Below are positions 31,976 to 43,990 of a stretch of 64,000 bases of DNA, one piece after another. The position numbers and the translations under genes are program-made. Location of the stretch: contig NW_026999446.1 of the NCBI RefSeq assembly GCF_037126465.1, positions 124,001 to 188,000 of the forward strand, in the 5' to 3' direction. The notes under the pieces were generated by a model. It was not told the origin of the DNA and did no database searches. It worked only from the letters and a program-made list of their open reading frames with translations. The first letter of the stretch is position 1. The number at the start of each line of letters is the position of its first letter. This stretch comes from Ornithodoros turicata. Its lineage: Eukaryota; Arthropoda; Arachnida; Ixodida; Argasidae.

Positions 31976-32612
31976 TTGGTTTGTATTGGCTTTGTTTGTA
32001 TTTGCTTTGGAATAAGAGACGACGGGAACGAGTTTTCATGTTTTACAATGACACATACGTTGTGAATCTTTGAACAGACAAAAAGCACAACAGCTTATTA
32101 AGATTTCACCAAATGACCTCATACTGATTGATAAAGGGCTTTTTGGAAGGTCGTAGTGAGAACAAAGATCCAATTCTGCTGATGCCTCGAATGTCACGTC
32201 TAATGCGCAGTTTTGAGAGTAGCAGATACAAGATAATGACTACATTGCTCAGGTTCGCGACCATGTCCAACTTGCGATTCAGTGCGTAAACGTTTACATT
32301 CTCCTGAACGGAAAAAAAACACCTGTAACTTTAATCTCACGTGTGAAGAGGACACATAATTTCTCTCGTATTCTAGTTAACTTACGTTTCACATCATCAA
32401 ACAAATGTGTGTTGACTAACATACGATTTATTTTGCGCAGTACTGCACATCAGTAAAAATGGCAGAAAGGTCCTAAACGGAGAAATGACATCAGGCCAGC
32501 ACGACTGACCGCCGGACAACTAGGAAGTTATTCGTGTCTGGGCGGCCGTGACGCATGTGTCGGGAAATGGCAGCGCCGCCTGGTTAGTGCAGGAGGCCTA
32601 TAGGGGTGAACG

Positions 32613-32680
<68 letters not shown>

Positions 32681-34272
32681 TTTTATTAGTGCCCAAGAAC
32701 GGCAGCTAAGGCTCAATACAGACATAAACACACAAATAATTATGTACAGATATATATATATAATACGTATACAGTGGGATACAAACAGAGGTACATTACA
32801 AACATAACACGCATACGTACTTACATATTTACAGACAAGTATAACACGCAGTACACGCAATGAAATATCAGCAACAAAACTACAATACATAGATTACGCA
32901 CAGCTCATAAGTTATAAGATGGAATGAGACGATATACTGTACAAAACAAAAGAAAGAATATCACGATTGAAAATTCACTGATGAAGGAAAGAAATAACGT
33001 CGCGTTTAAGGGATGCGCTGGAGGCGTGGAAAATATCACATGTGGGGGGAAGCGAGTTCAGAAAAATTTGGCATCGGGTAAGTGGATCGCTGGGGCAGAA
33101 GCGTTTAACGTAGAAGACTGGTGGATTACGAAAAGCCGCGCTAGGAATACAAAAGTTTAGGGGGCTCAGCAGGAGTGGCGAATCAACACGGGCATGGACA
33201 CATTTGTACAGAAATAGGGCGTCGGCGATAGAGCGACGTGTGGCCAGTGGGTGAAGGTGAAAATATTGCAATAGTGTGTCATAGTCATACAATAACTTTT
33301 TTCGTAAAAAAACATTGTGTATGATATGGAGCGCTCGTTTTTGTACAGCCTCAAGACGCTTTGTATCAGTACCTGAAAGTGCGTTCCAAGCAACAGAGGC
33401 ATATTCAAGCCTGGGAAGAACATAGGACTTGTAAAGTTTAACGAAGACAGCAGGAGTCTGAAACTCTTTGCATGTATATGACAGGAGGCCCAGCGTGCGA
33501 AGGGCGGAAGAACGAACCGCTGCGACATGTTCATGGAATAGCAGCTTGGCATCAAAAATAACTCCTAAATCTCGGATACTGTCAACACGACATATTTCAA
33601 TGTCGGAGAAGTATCGAAACACAGAGATATTTGTCTTGCGTGTTAACGAGGCAACCTTCGTCTTTGCGCTGTTAATATTGAGACCGTTGGCACTGCACCA
33701 TGACAGTATACTGGATATATCTGCCTGTAGCTGTAAGCTGTCGGAAACCGAAGAGATTGCTTTCATTAATTTGAAATCATCCGCATACTGAAGTAGAGTG
33801 GAATGTTTGAGGCAGGATGACATGTCATTCACAAAGATATTAAAAAGCAGGGGACCTAGGTTGGATCCCTGAGGGACCCCAGATGTGGGAACATATGCAT
33901 CTGAGTACGTGCCCGAGACAAAAACAGAACAGGAACGCTGACTTAGGTATGACTCGAAGAATGCAACAAGCGGGTCAGAAACACCGGATGTACGTAGCTT
34001 ATCTAGTAGGAGGCCGTGACTCATTAAATCGAAAGCTTTTGACACATCGAAGTAGACAACCTCAATCTGACCGCGAGCACTGACGACAGGGGCAACGGAA
34101 GACATGAAGGATGCCAAATTTGTTACCGTAGATCTGCCTGCCATGAAGCCATGTTGAGAGTCAACGAGCTTGCGTTTGAAAAACGACGACAAGTGCGTAT
34201 ATATGATGTGCTCAAACGCCTTAGAAGGCGCGCATAAAATACTGATCGGTCTGTAGTTGGTCGCAATGTGCC
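32613..34272 (-). mobile_element. 5'-truncated non-LTR retrotransposon with (ATT)n tail
   Basis: Inserted in copy B at a point that is continuous in copy A (GTGAACGATATGTG). The 3' end lies at low coordinates: a polyA-signal-like AATAAAAA then an (ATT)n run of ~70 bp at 32613-32681 on the minus strand. The open frame covers the RT, and the left break is ragged. The target duplication is at most ~4 bp (GATA). Truncated upstream of the RT N-terminus, so it cannot move by itself. Confidence 0.9.
32975..34270 (-). pseudogene. LINE reverse transcriptase, 5'-truncated but open
   Basis: About 430 codons remain open from the truncation point. RT motifs in order: NYRPISILCAPSKAFE (upstream of the first ATG at 34192), DSQHGFMAGRS, VVYFDVSKAFDLMSHGLL (motif A), TSGVPQGSNLGPLLFNIFVND (motif B region) and LLQYADDFKL (catalytic YADD), then SANGLNINSAKTK and GVIFD. 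The C-terminal thumb region ends with FLNSLPPTCD. The style is that of jockey/CR1-group elements. No stop or frameshift is visible, so the insertion is young. The endonuclease domain is missing. Confidence 0.9.
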
Positions 34273-34291
34273 GGATATGTGTCTTATCAAT

Positions 34292-34383
34292 TCAATTCAA
34301 TTCAGTTTATTGATTTACCACATTGCATGGTGGGACAGCAAAGCTAAAAGTTACCGGAAGTAACTTGACAAGGCTCTCCTGCC
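34292..34383 (-). mobile_element. LINE 3' end fragment, copy B counterpart
   Basis: Same AATTC-tailed fragment and CAAT duplication as at 649-740 of copy A, showing that it predates the A/B duplication. Confidence 0.55.
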
Positions 34384-37300
34384 CAATGTTCTTTCCATTC
34401 ACGAATGTGTTCAAGGCCTTCCACCTACCCGTCCACCCAAATTGCACTCGACTTACAGCACATTGTGCTGCCTGGGTACAGACTCGTCAACAATAACCTT
34501 AATCTAGACCAGCGTGTGGTACAAGATAAGCTTATCTATGTATTCACTCCAAGCACTCCTAGTGAAGGAGATGAGCTGTTCTCTAGATTCTGAAGTGTAG
34601 CAGTTGTGCCACATTTACACGTTGAGGACGAGGGCCGTTTGCATATACAACAAAACGGTGATGAGAACGAGCCCACGCTGAGTTCGTAATGAAATGAGTA
34701 AAGTCTCAGACGTGAGACGATTGCGTAAAACATTTCGAGAAAATCCTCGCCTCATACTCACCATAGCTTCTCTAGCTTCTCAAGTGTAGTAGTTGTGCCT
34801 TCTTTATCAGTGCATAGATGGTAAACATGAAACGTTTGAAAGATGAGGCAAATTGAGGCTTTGTATGTATTTGTCCCTTCTATGTTGTTCCAGCCTCAGA
34901 ACATTAGTTCCGTCATGAAACGTTTGCTATGTTGACTGATAACTGCCAGGTGAGCAGTGAGGCACACGCTTTCTAAGGCTTGAGGGGCGAATCAAATAAA
35001 GTCTTCTTGTCTGGTACTTCCATGAAGTGCGCCGTACATCCTTCTGTTCTAAAATATAACATCAGGAAAGATAGAAAAATCAATTTATATCATGTGCCAT
35101 CATAAGCTTTGAAAAGTCCCTCCCGCAAAACTTGAATTTTCTTGCGGGCTACAGTATATCATTTTGGTCTCATAATCGATTAGTACAAAGATATCGCGAG
35201 CCTGTTGGTTGACATGGACTGACACAATAAATAGAATATGCCCGCTCCGATGGTTGTGCTCCGGCACACAGGAATACACCGAGTGAGAGACCAACCCCCT
35301 GCACAGCCGAATTATATTTCCCGAAAGTTGCTATTTCTTTTTTTTTTTTCAGAGATGATCCGCAACTCCTAAACGGGTATGGTGCGAATCCTATTTTATC
35401 ATACTTTTACTATACTTTTATCATATTATCATTTAACTCTACTGTGTGATACAGGAAGACGGCGGTGTGGAATTTAAACTCTTCAATCTATTTTGTATTT
35501 TCCATCCGTGAAGGACTCCTTGACTCCACCCTGATTATTCCAAGGAGTGTGAAAACACCTGAATGATACATATCCAGGATCTTTCAGAACATGACAGCGT
35601 AAGGATCACCAAACGACTCATGGAAACCCGACCATGACGCCACCAGCACGCATTCTAAGGTCAGTGAAATGTCAAAAAGGTGTAAGGAAAAAACAATATT
35701 CTCTCTGGCGACTTACTTGCCGAAGGATTGTGGGACTTTCCCCAATTACCTTCTGGAAACTTTTGCCGCCATTTCGGAAGGCTTCGGACAACATTTAATT
35801 CGGGGAAATTTATCGTGTCATGATAGTCAGATGAGGGAAAGTCATCCACGAATGACCGCAGCTCCAACAAAAACTATGCGCAGTGACGCAACAAAAATAG
35901 TCTGAAACAATTAGTAAAAATTCCGCTCGATTGTCGCAAAGGAGAACGCACGGAAGGTAAGTGGAGATGAGTGCAGGAGATGTTCCCGCCTCTCGTTTTA
36001 GCTTTCTGTCATCCGCTTTGACCTTAATGCTGGTGGCAACCGTGTTGTCACAACGAAAACGCAACAACCGTCAGAGAAGGCAAAACGAGTGAACGCCTCC
36101 TCCTTTTGGCACATTTTTCGCTTCCTTGCGAAAATGAAACAAGCGGGACTAAAGCGTAATTTGTATCCGTTGCGATACTGTGCATAGTTTTTGGTGGGTG
36201 TGCGGTTATTCGTGAAGGACATCATACTTTTAAAAAAATGCAAGGTTCGCCGGGCACTTTTCAAATTCCAATTGAGAAAAATAAATTACTAACTATTAAA
36301 AATTGCCTTCCTCAATGACGGCAAAAGTTTCCGTAAGGTAATTGCTGAAAATTCCGTAATCCTCCGACGAGTACGTCGCTAGATAGAATTTTTTAACACT
36401 TTAGGTGAAACATCCACAAATGTACCCCATTTATTTATTTATTCAGAGAGCTCTGCAGCGCCGTGAGGCATTACAGCAGAGGAGTGAGGAAGTACAATGG
36501 TGATGCTACTTGCATCATTCTCAGGAAAAACACACCAATATTGTACACTGACTACACACAGTATTACATGGTAGAAACGAAAAAAAAAAGAAGAGTAACA
36601 ACAAAAACAAAGAATCAGTGCATAAGACACCTAATCTTAGCCATAAATAATGTATTATTGGCAGCATTAACGGCTTCTTGGGGCAGAGAATTCCACTCTG
36701 GGATGGTGGAACAAAAGAAAGATTGCTTTAAAACACTCGTTGAAAAACGCAATGGTCCAATTTTTTTAGAGTGATCCATCCTGGACGATAATTCATCACA
36801 TTTTTTTTTCTAAAGACAGTTACGTGTTTCATATAATTCTGTTTATAGTAAGGGAAGACATGCTGCGCTCTAGTGATGCCATCTTCAGTGACGCCCAAGA
36901 ACGGATCCCCATTTCAAAGCTTTCTGCGAACAAACAGTTATCATGTTGACCCTTCACTACCGAAGCCATGTGTTCGTGACGATGAAGCATCCCATTGTGC
37001 TGCAAAAATATCACGAGATGGCTTCTTGGAGATAATGAATCATACTTCGTTTATGTTGGGAGTGAGATTATCACGTGTTGCAGGTTGTGGTCAGCAGACA
37101 GCGGTTTCCTAGTAGCAGCCCCGTTGAGTACTCCAATGATAAAAGTAAAAGCTCCTGAATGCAACTCCCTATTTTAGGCAAATTTGTTGCAGCTCAAATG
37201 AGACACCCTGTATAGTGCCACATTGACAGGTTGAGGATGAGGGCCGTTTGCACATAGAATAAAACGGGGATGAGAACGATCCTGAAAAGTTCAGAGTTCA

Positions 37301-37971
37301 GATTTTATTTCTGCGTACAGCCCTCAAATTGGTGGAAAGAGAGAAACCTCCCTGTTAACTGGATGTTCCACTCGTCCGAAAACAGCCTTGATGACACATT
37401 TGAAAAGATCCCATCTTATCGTCAGCGGCATCATGGGAACGCAAATTACATCTTTCACAATTTGTTTCTTCAGCTTCGTAAAAATTATCAAGTGGAAAGA
37501 CTTGTTTTTTAGTGCGCACCATACTAAAGTTTTTATTCTCTCTCTTGCAGGCTGACGAGGGGAAAGAAAAGGTTCTTGCAATAAAGCTCAAAATGACTTG
37601 AGAATTCCTCGACTTGAAATTCCGCAACTAAGTAACACACTGTGGCGACTCAAGTGTCAGCACAGTCCAAAGTAGTTTGAATGTGGACGCATGCGTTTAC
37701 TAAGCTATTCATGCTCGGAACACGGGTGAAGAAAACTCTATTAATATCTAGGTTGCAAGGCCGAAAGTTTACGGATTGCAAAATTTATTGTTATTTAACT
37801 CGGGAACGTTGGCCTGATTCATCAAAGGCTACGGCCTGTTTTCTAAGGCAGGAAGATGTATCGTATGATGTAGGAAGGGAATTGCCTCAGGACGAGAAGC
37901 GGCGATATTTCGAACAGACTCTTCTTCTGGGCACCGTGCTCATGATTGACATGGTATTTAAAGGCGGCGTT

Positions 37972-38752
37972 TCAGGTTTCAGGTTTCAGGTTTCAGGTTT
38001 TATTTACTCTTTCTGAGTTTCAATGAATTACAAATGGGACTGTGAGGGCGTGCCCTGTGTAACAGTCCCAGCAGTAGATACACAGACGTACATGAATATA
38101 TAACAAGCCTTGTGGGAAAGAAAGAAGAAAAAAAAAGACATTGACAAACAATTGACAAAAATGCATTGACAAGGAAAGTGAAACATTATGGTGCAACCTA
38201 TAGTAAGCAAAGAGCATTACCGACATAGATAAAACAATTGTATAAGTAATATCAAGGGCGTGTTATGTCAAGAAAGAAAGGAAGAGATCATTACTAAATC
38301 ATAGAGCTGTCGTGTCCCATTACCATTGTGATAGATGTAAACGGGAATATCTCTTAAATTGAAAAAAGGAAGACAGGGTTCTGATATGCAACGGTAGGGA
38401 ATTCCATACCTTGGAACCAAAGAAAGACATTGAAAATATACCATAATTTGTACGTGAAGAAGGAGGTTGAAGCATGTCAGGCTGATGACGTAGGTTGTAC
38501 AATGTATGAACACGATTGAGAGAGATCAAGTGGTCCGTGATAGCCCCATGGATCAACTTGTACATGAAAAGTGCGACTTTATGCTTAACAAGAGAATAAA
38601 CATTTTGCACTGACAAACACTGAAAGGCAAACGCTATTGATTCGCAGGGGGGTATGAACAACATTATCCTCAGGGCCCTTCTTTGGGAGTGTAAAATAGG
38701 AAGAAGGGTGGAGGGATAGGTCAGCCCATAGACCTCCAGAGCGTACGAAATA
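37972..38752 (-). mobile_element. Truncated LINE with (CCTGAAA)n tail and 6-bp TSD
   Basis: Copy A is uninterrupted at 5880-5890. Copy B has GGCGTT at 37966-37971 and again at 38753-38758. The minus strand encodes the end of a LINE ORF2 (ISYALEVYGLTYPSTLLPIL, later FFGSKVWNSLPLHIRTL, ending near 38320), a UTR, then four CCTGAAA heptamers at the low-coordinate end. Heptamer tails are reminiscent of CR1-type elements. Only about 140 codons survive. Confidence 0.88.
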
Positions 38753-38900
38753 GGCGTTAAAGGTTCATGCGAATTGTGGGTCAACAGCCCCGGGGGAAGG
38801 AAGGCTTTTACGGCCGAAGTGAATGGCCGCTTTGTAAGAGTGTGGAGGGGATTATGTGAACCCTGGCTCCAGGCCGGTTACAGAAATGCGAAGTCAACGA

Positions 38901-39128
38901 TGTGGTGGTGGTGGTGGTGGTGATAGGGCTTGCCGTTGTCGGCCTCACGTATGTGGGCAACGTCACGACTCACGCCCTGGGGGAATGTGCGTCCTGGGCC
39001 GACTTCTAAGGGAACTGTGCCGACATATGTCTGAAAGCGTCTGAGGAAAACCCAGGAAAAACCCCAGACAGCACAGCCGGCACCGGGATTCGAACCCGGG
39101 TACCTCCCAGTCTCGACGTTAACGTCAA
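38901..39128 (-). mobile_element. tRNA-derived SINE (tick Ruka-like) with (ACC)n tail
   Basis: Flanked by a 13-bp duplication GCGAAGTCAACGA (38888-38900 and 39129-39141) that is single in copy A near 6020. The minus strand has a Pol III B box (GGTTCGAATCCC) near the 5' end, the body GGCTGTGCTGTCTGGGGTTT, and ends in a (CCA/ACC)n run. The layout fits tick tRNA-derived SINEs such as Ruka; the family name is from memory. A diverged relative may lie near 47690-47790. Confidence 0.88.
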
Positions 39129-39206
39129 GCGAAGTCAACGAACAACGGGACAACAGGCAGGAATGGGCGACCATTCCGAAAGATAAGGAGGTTAGTGGTT
39201 ACGTGG

Positions 39207-39962
39207 TATAGGTGGGAGTAACGCACTACTAAGTAACGCGTTACATTCGAGTAGTGGAATATGGTAACGCATTACATTTGGGAGCAAAGTGAGGAGTAAC
39301 GTAACGTCATTACATTTTTAATAACGAACGCGTAACGCGTTATGCGTTACTGCGTGTTCAAGAACATTGATTCGTCGTCTAAACTTGAAAGCTTGACCAA
39401 GAAGGTCACATCTATCTATTCATCTTCAACAATGACAAGAAAGTAACATCGACATCCACGAAGAACGCAGAAGAAGGGTTATTGACCTACCCTGGTTGAG
39501 ATGTCACCTTTGTGTACCGCCAAGGTACCAAGGGATTGGCTGTTTGGATTTGTACTGTGTGAGATAAAAGGTCACCGTCTCTACCAACCTTGACAAGGAG
39601 CATTAGGCGTCCTCTCAGCCCAACGTGCGAAGCTCACAGATGAAAATTTTGAACATCAACTACTTCTGCGTTGCAATAAACCGTACATGTAAGTTGTGTT
39701 TATGCGTGACCCTCGTTTGTCCCCAACATTGTTTGTATTGACTTGCGGAATGCACTTATGCGACTCAACCACAAATGGTACATATTATAAGGACAATTGG
39801 TGAAGTAATGCAAAAGTAACTGCATTACTTATCAGAAGTAACGGCGACAGTAGCGCGTTCCCTACTACCACAACAGCAACCAATAACGTAACGCGTTACT
39901 TTTTGAAAAAGTAGTGAGTAACGGCAGTGCACTAGAAAATAAAAGTAACTTCCCCACTTATG
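39207..39962. mobile_element. hAT-like element, copy B counterpart
   Basis: Same insertion as 6098-6945, with TSD TTACGTGG at 39199-39206 and 39963-39970. It is shorter by internal deletions around 39230 and 39520. Confidence 0.88.
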
Positions 39963-40026
39963 TTACGTGGGGAAATTTTCAGAGCAAGCCAACTATTTTT
40001 TTTGTAACATATATATTTGTAATACA

Positions 40027-40770
40027 CAGTTGTGGCATGCAATGGAGTAGTGGCAGGAGTGTTGAAGTGTTCAGCGACTGCTTTGAGGAGTTTGTTTCAG
40101 GAGTCGGTTCTGTGTCCGGTGAGGCGGTTGTTCATTTGTTGGCCCGTTTCACCAACGTATTACATAGAGCAGTCGCCGCATTCAATGCAGTATATGACAT
40201 TAGAGCTTGTGCATGTGAATGCGTCGTTAACAGAGTGGGTGTAATTGCTCGCAGTGCTTTTGATGGAGTTAGCGTGTTGAACGTCCATGCATGTGTTGCA
40301 GAGGCGTGTTCCATTGTACTGGGTGTTCGTTTTTTTTTTTCTTGCATTGGCCAAGGAGTTTGCTAGGGTTTTCCGGCGTCGGTACGTTAGCTGTATTGAA
40401 TGGGTGAACATACTCCTGAGTCCGTCATTGCTTTAGAGGAGGGGCTCATGTTTCCTAGAATGACTTTGTTGTTTGGATGTGCGTTGGAATATCTTGCGAT
40501 GAAGCTTCTTTGGCTCGTGTCAGAATCTTTTCGGTGTTCCAAAACATCGTTTCGATCCAGTGTGAGTGCCTTGCGATGGAATTCGGTTAGAAGGGAGTCT
40601 GGGTAGTCTCTTTGGGCAAGTGTGCTACAGAGTTCGACGAGCTTCTCAGTATAATCTGTGTCGTTTGAACAAACTCTGCGCAGTCTGACACTCTGCCCAT
40701 TAGGAATGCCAACCTTACAGTGGCGCGGGCGTGGTGACTGTTCAAGTGACGGTATCGTTGTTTGTCACTT
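40027..40770 (-). pseudogene. Penelope-like element C-terminus, copy B
   Basis: Same region as 7015-8097 without the MITE, so the frame from the RT thumb (LRRVCSNDTDYTEKLVELC) to the GIY-YIG domain is easier to read. The GIY-YIG core carries a C-to-T change that turns the Gln of SMQYVGETG into a stop, absent from copy A, and the same frameshift near 40400 is present. Together with the RT scrap at 41886-42133, this was one element before the tRNA-like array entered it. Confidence 0.8.
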
Positions 40771-41885
40771 GGAATCGAACCCACATCTTCTGGATTACCG
40801 GTCCAGGGCTCTACCAACTGAGCTAAGCTAACACTTTTTTTCTTTTCCACCTTTTATTAACAAAACACAGAAGTACACACAAGTACACCTAAGCTAACAC
40901 GCCTCTCCAGCTACTTTCGGGGTGCGTCATCTGAAGGGACGACAAACCAGCCACTCACTCTCACTCACCCTCCTTTCACTCTTACATTTTTTGCTCACTC
41001 ATACACACATTCATACGACGGAGATCGACGCAAGCGGCACCTGTTGAACAAGAGAGAAACTGATGTTCTGAGGCTGGAACAACATAGAAGGGACAGATAC
41101 AAGCAAAGCCTCAAATTGCCTAAGAAATCAACGATGAAAGATGAAAGTCACTGAAAAGGTTAGCCAGCTGTAGGGATCGAACCCACATCTTCTGGATTAC
41201 CGGGCTACGGCTCTACCAATTGAGCTAAGCTAACACGCCCCTCCAGCGACTTTCGGGGTGCGTCATCTGAAGGGACGACAAACCAGCCACTCACTCACCC
41301 TCCTTTCACTCATACATTTTTTGGTCACTCATACACACATTCATACGACGGAAATCGACGCAAGCGGCACCTGTTGAACAAGAGAGAAACTGATGTTCTG
41401 AGGCTGGAACAACATAGAAGGAACAGATATAAACAAAGCCTCAAATTGCCTAAGAAATCAACGATGAAAGATGAAAGTCACTGAAAAGGTTAACCAGCTG
41501 TAGGGATCGTACACATTCATACGACGGAAATCGATGCAAGCGGCACCTGGTGAACAAGTCGTCTCTTCAGATGACGCACACCGAAAGCCGCTGGAGAGGC
41601 GTGTTAGCTTAGCCCAATTGGTAGAGCTCTGAACCGGTAATCCAGAAGATGTGGGTTCGATCCCTACAGCTGGCTAACCTTTTCAGTGACTTTCATCTTT
41701 CATCGTTGATTTCTTAGGCAATTTGAGGCTTTGTTTGTATCTGTCCCTTCTATGTTGTTCCAGCCTCAGAACATCAGTTTCTCTCTTGTTCAACAGGTGC
41801 CGCTTGCGTCGATTTCCGTCGTATGTAAGAGTGAAAGGAGTGAGAGTGAGTGGCTGGTTTGTCGTCCCTTCAGATGACGCACCCT
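40771..41885 (-). repeat. tRNA-Thr-like SINE array, copy B, with one inverted unit
   Basis: Two-plus direct units (heads near 40775-40890 and 41175-41240) and one opposite unit (head 41603-41678 on plus). The array is bounded by TGTTTGTCACTTGG on both sides (about 40757-40770 and 41886-41899), a 14-bp target duplication that reconstitutes the Penelope frame. A small retro-insert with an oligo-A tail sits within the first head at about 40833-40886, duplicating CTAAGCTAACAC. The plus-strand head shows D-, anticodon (loop CCGGTAA) and T-arms, but 4 extra nt interrupt the 3' acceptor strand. Confidence 0.85.
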
Positions 41886-42133
41886 GTTTGTCACTTGGCT
41901 TTTTGCACAGGATTGTGGTGAGGTTGCCGTTGCCTAGCTATATTGTGGTGCCGAGAAAGTTGATTGAGTGAGTTGAGTGTTGGTGATGTGAACCTTATAG
42001 TGCTGTGCGCGGTGTTTAGTAGATCTGCGAACTTTTGAATTTCGTGTTCCCCGTGTTCCCATATTATACATATATCAGCGATGTATCGATGTTTCAGTCG
42101 GCTTGACCGATTGGCATTGGCATCGCGAAACAA
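41886..42133 (-). pseudogene. Penelope-like reverse transcriptase scrap
   Basis: The minus frame reads RYIADICIIWEHGEHEIQKF then ADLLNTAHSTIRFTSP, the catalytic YxDD region of a Penelope-type RT with the first Asp of the pair replaced by Ala. It is cut at the left by the foldback element at about 42120. It continues, across the tRNA-like array, into the fragment at 40027-40770. Confidence 0.75.
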
Positions 42134-43990
42134 GATGGCGGTTACTTCCAGAGCGTGGAAAGTTGAGTTGTCGAGTGAACGTTATCATGGAATGGCCACG
42201 TATGTTGACTGTTCCAAACAATGTGTATCATCTACGGGCAGTTGTCGGATGTAATGCATTTCACACGCTTCAACGTCCAATCTTGTCGTGCTGTTTGGGC
42301 ATTTGTGTAACACGGGTACGTACCATTTTCTGTATTTTCAGTCAATACGGGGTGTACACGGGCAATATGGGGCCCATATTCCCAGGATTTTCCCAATATT
42401 GGCTCAAACTTGGCAATACGGGGCCCTTATTGCCAGGATTTTCCCCATATTGGCAAAACGGGCCCCATATTGGACCCGTATCGCCAATGACCAGCCAACA
42501 TGGGCCCAATATTGTGTGCTGCTGAGGACATCGTTCTTAACTCCTTTCACTCTGGCGATCTGTTTTGTGGGTCCGGCTAAAAGAATGCTGTACGTTTTGG
42601 CTCGGATGGTTACGACTTCTTGAATAACACCACCTCCCGTCTCGTCTTTGAAGTGCCCTATGAGGTTCGCGTGCACGTCTTTGAAAAGCGGGTGGTCCGG
42701 TGGATAGGAGTACATATCTAACTCATCCTCAATTTTCATCAGCTGCTCTTCGAGGCTTCACACTGTGCGTATCACCATAGACCAACTGCACTGGACATGT
42801 CAAGCGAGAAAAGAGCAACTCGTAAATGAAGCTGTACATTCGGACTGGGGATATCTCTAAAATATCAAAACACACATAAATGGGGTGCGTGCATTTGATG
42901 CGACGCTGTTTCGTCTTGTACAAGATGCAACTGTCACTACGAACGTGAAAATGACGAAAACGAAAAACACCTCTTCGTGTCCCAGTGATACAAGTTCAGA
43001 GTGCAGGGCGATGATCGTGGTGTAGGTGTCACTGATGACTGCGGCAGAGTAAGAGGCCAGCGCCTCCAGAACCACTTTACTGCCGGTGAGGATCGACCAG
43101 GCTCTTGGCGCACACGAGGAGACATGTCTCAAAGCGGCCAGTAGTGCGAATGCCTCGGCCTCAGCAGATGACATAAGAGGGAGCTTGAAGCCGTGCTCAG
43201 CTCCATCCTTTGGGATGCAGAAGGCAGCAGACGACCCAACTAGAGAAACTGAAGCATCGGTGTATATTTGGGTTCGATGCCGGTGGTGACTGTAGATGTG
43301 GTACAAGGTCAGTTGGCAGGCCACAACTGTTGGCACAACCTTCTTTTTCCTAAGGCCCGGAATTGACGTTTGTACAGTGGGGTAGTGAAGTGTCCAGATG
43401 GGTGGCGCAAAGAAGGTACGGGTGGAGGTTGAGGGGATGTTGCTTAGTAAACGGCAAATAGCTTGACCAAATGCAGATGCAGGATAACGTTACGCAATGT
43501 CACAGAGGTAATGGGCGCGGCATTCATAATGTGTCGTTTCTCTGCACGAATGTTTGGAAAAAATTGTCTTGGCAGATTGAAAGGATGCTGTGAACACGTT
43601 TTGTTTTCATACCCACCCAAGCATTACACAATACTGAGCCCATATTGGCTGATCATTGGAGATAGAGGTCCAATATTGGACCTGTTTTGCCAATATGGGG
43701 AAAATCCTGGCAACATGTGCCCCATATTGCACGTGTACTCCCCATATTGACTTGAAGATGCAGAAAATTTTACGTACCTGTGTTGCATAAATGCCTAAGT
43801 GGCATTGGACGTTGAAGCGTGTAAAATGCTCCATTCAATACGTCATTACATCCAACAACTTCCCGCAGATCATACATATTGTTCGAAATAGTCAACATAT
43901 GTGGCAATCCCATTATAATGTTCACTAGAACTGAACAACTCAACCTTCCACTTGTTGGAAGCGGCCGCCATCTTGCTGCTTTGTGGGGAA
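42120..43990. mobile_element. Foldback element with ~400-bp inverted arms
   Basis: The left arm (42120-42530) and right arm (43600-43990) are diverged reverse complements. Shared landmarks are CAAGATGGCGG near the outer ends, AACGTTATcATGG-like and ATGTTGACTgTTC stretches, TGCATTTCACACGCTTCAACGT, and an inner zone of repeated CCCATATTGG / CCAATATTGGG palindromes. The 1-kb centre holds an unrelated LINE fragment. No TSD could be fixed. Its left arm interrupts the Penelope RT. Confidence 0.75.
42930..43465 (-). pseudogene. LINE RNase H domain remnant inside the foldback
   Basis: The minus strand reads SIPGLRKKK, LTLYHIYSHH, then a type I RNase H: TQIYTDASVSLVGSSAAF (first Asp), MSSAEAEAFALLAALRHV (Glu) and SILTGSKVVLEAL, where the usual DS is GS, so a catalytic Asp is lost. 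It then decays. The style matches the RNase H of jockey/I/R1-type LINEs like the one at 31180, but it represents an earlier part of the domain. Confidence 0.75.

Larger units (their letters stand above)
31976..41520 (+). repeat. Composite repeat, copy B
   Basis: Nearly identical to copy A in the same order and orientation, including the hAT-like element and the Penelope/tRNA-array block. It differs by private insertions: a LINE at 32613, a LINE at 37972, a SINE at 38901 and a small retro-insert at 40833. It lacks A's hAT at 2726 and MITE at 7626. Confidence 0.9.

Noticed and set aside
32613..32681. (ATT)n run as a stand-alone microsatellite
   Set aside because: It lies exactly at the 3' end of the LINE insertion and is its tail.
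41603..41678. Functional tRNA-Thr gene
   Set aside because: The cloverleaf is mostly present, but position 33 is C, the acceptor strand has extra bases, and it is part of a dispersed SINE array.
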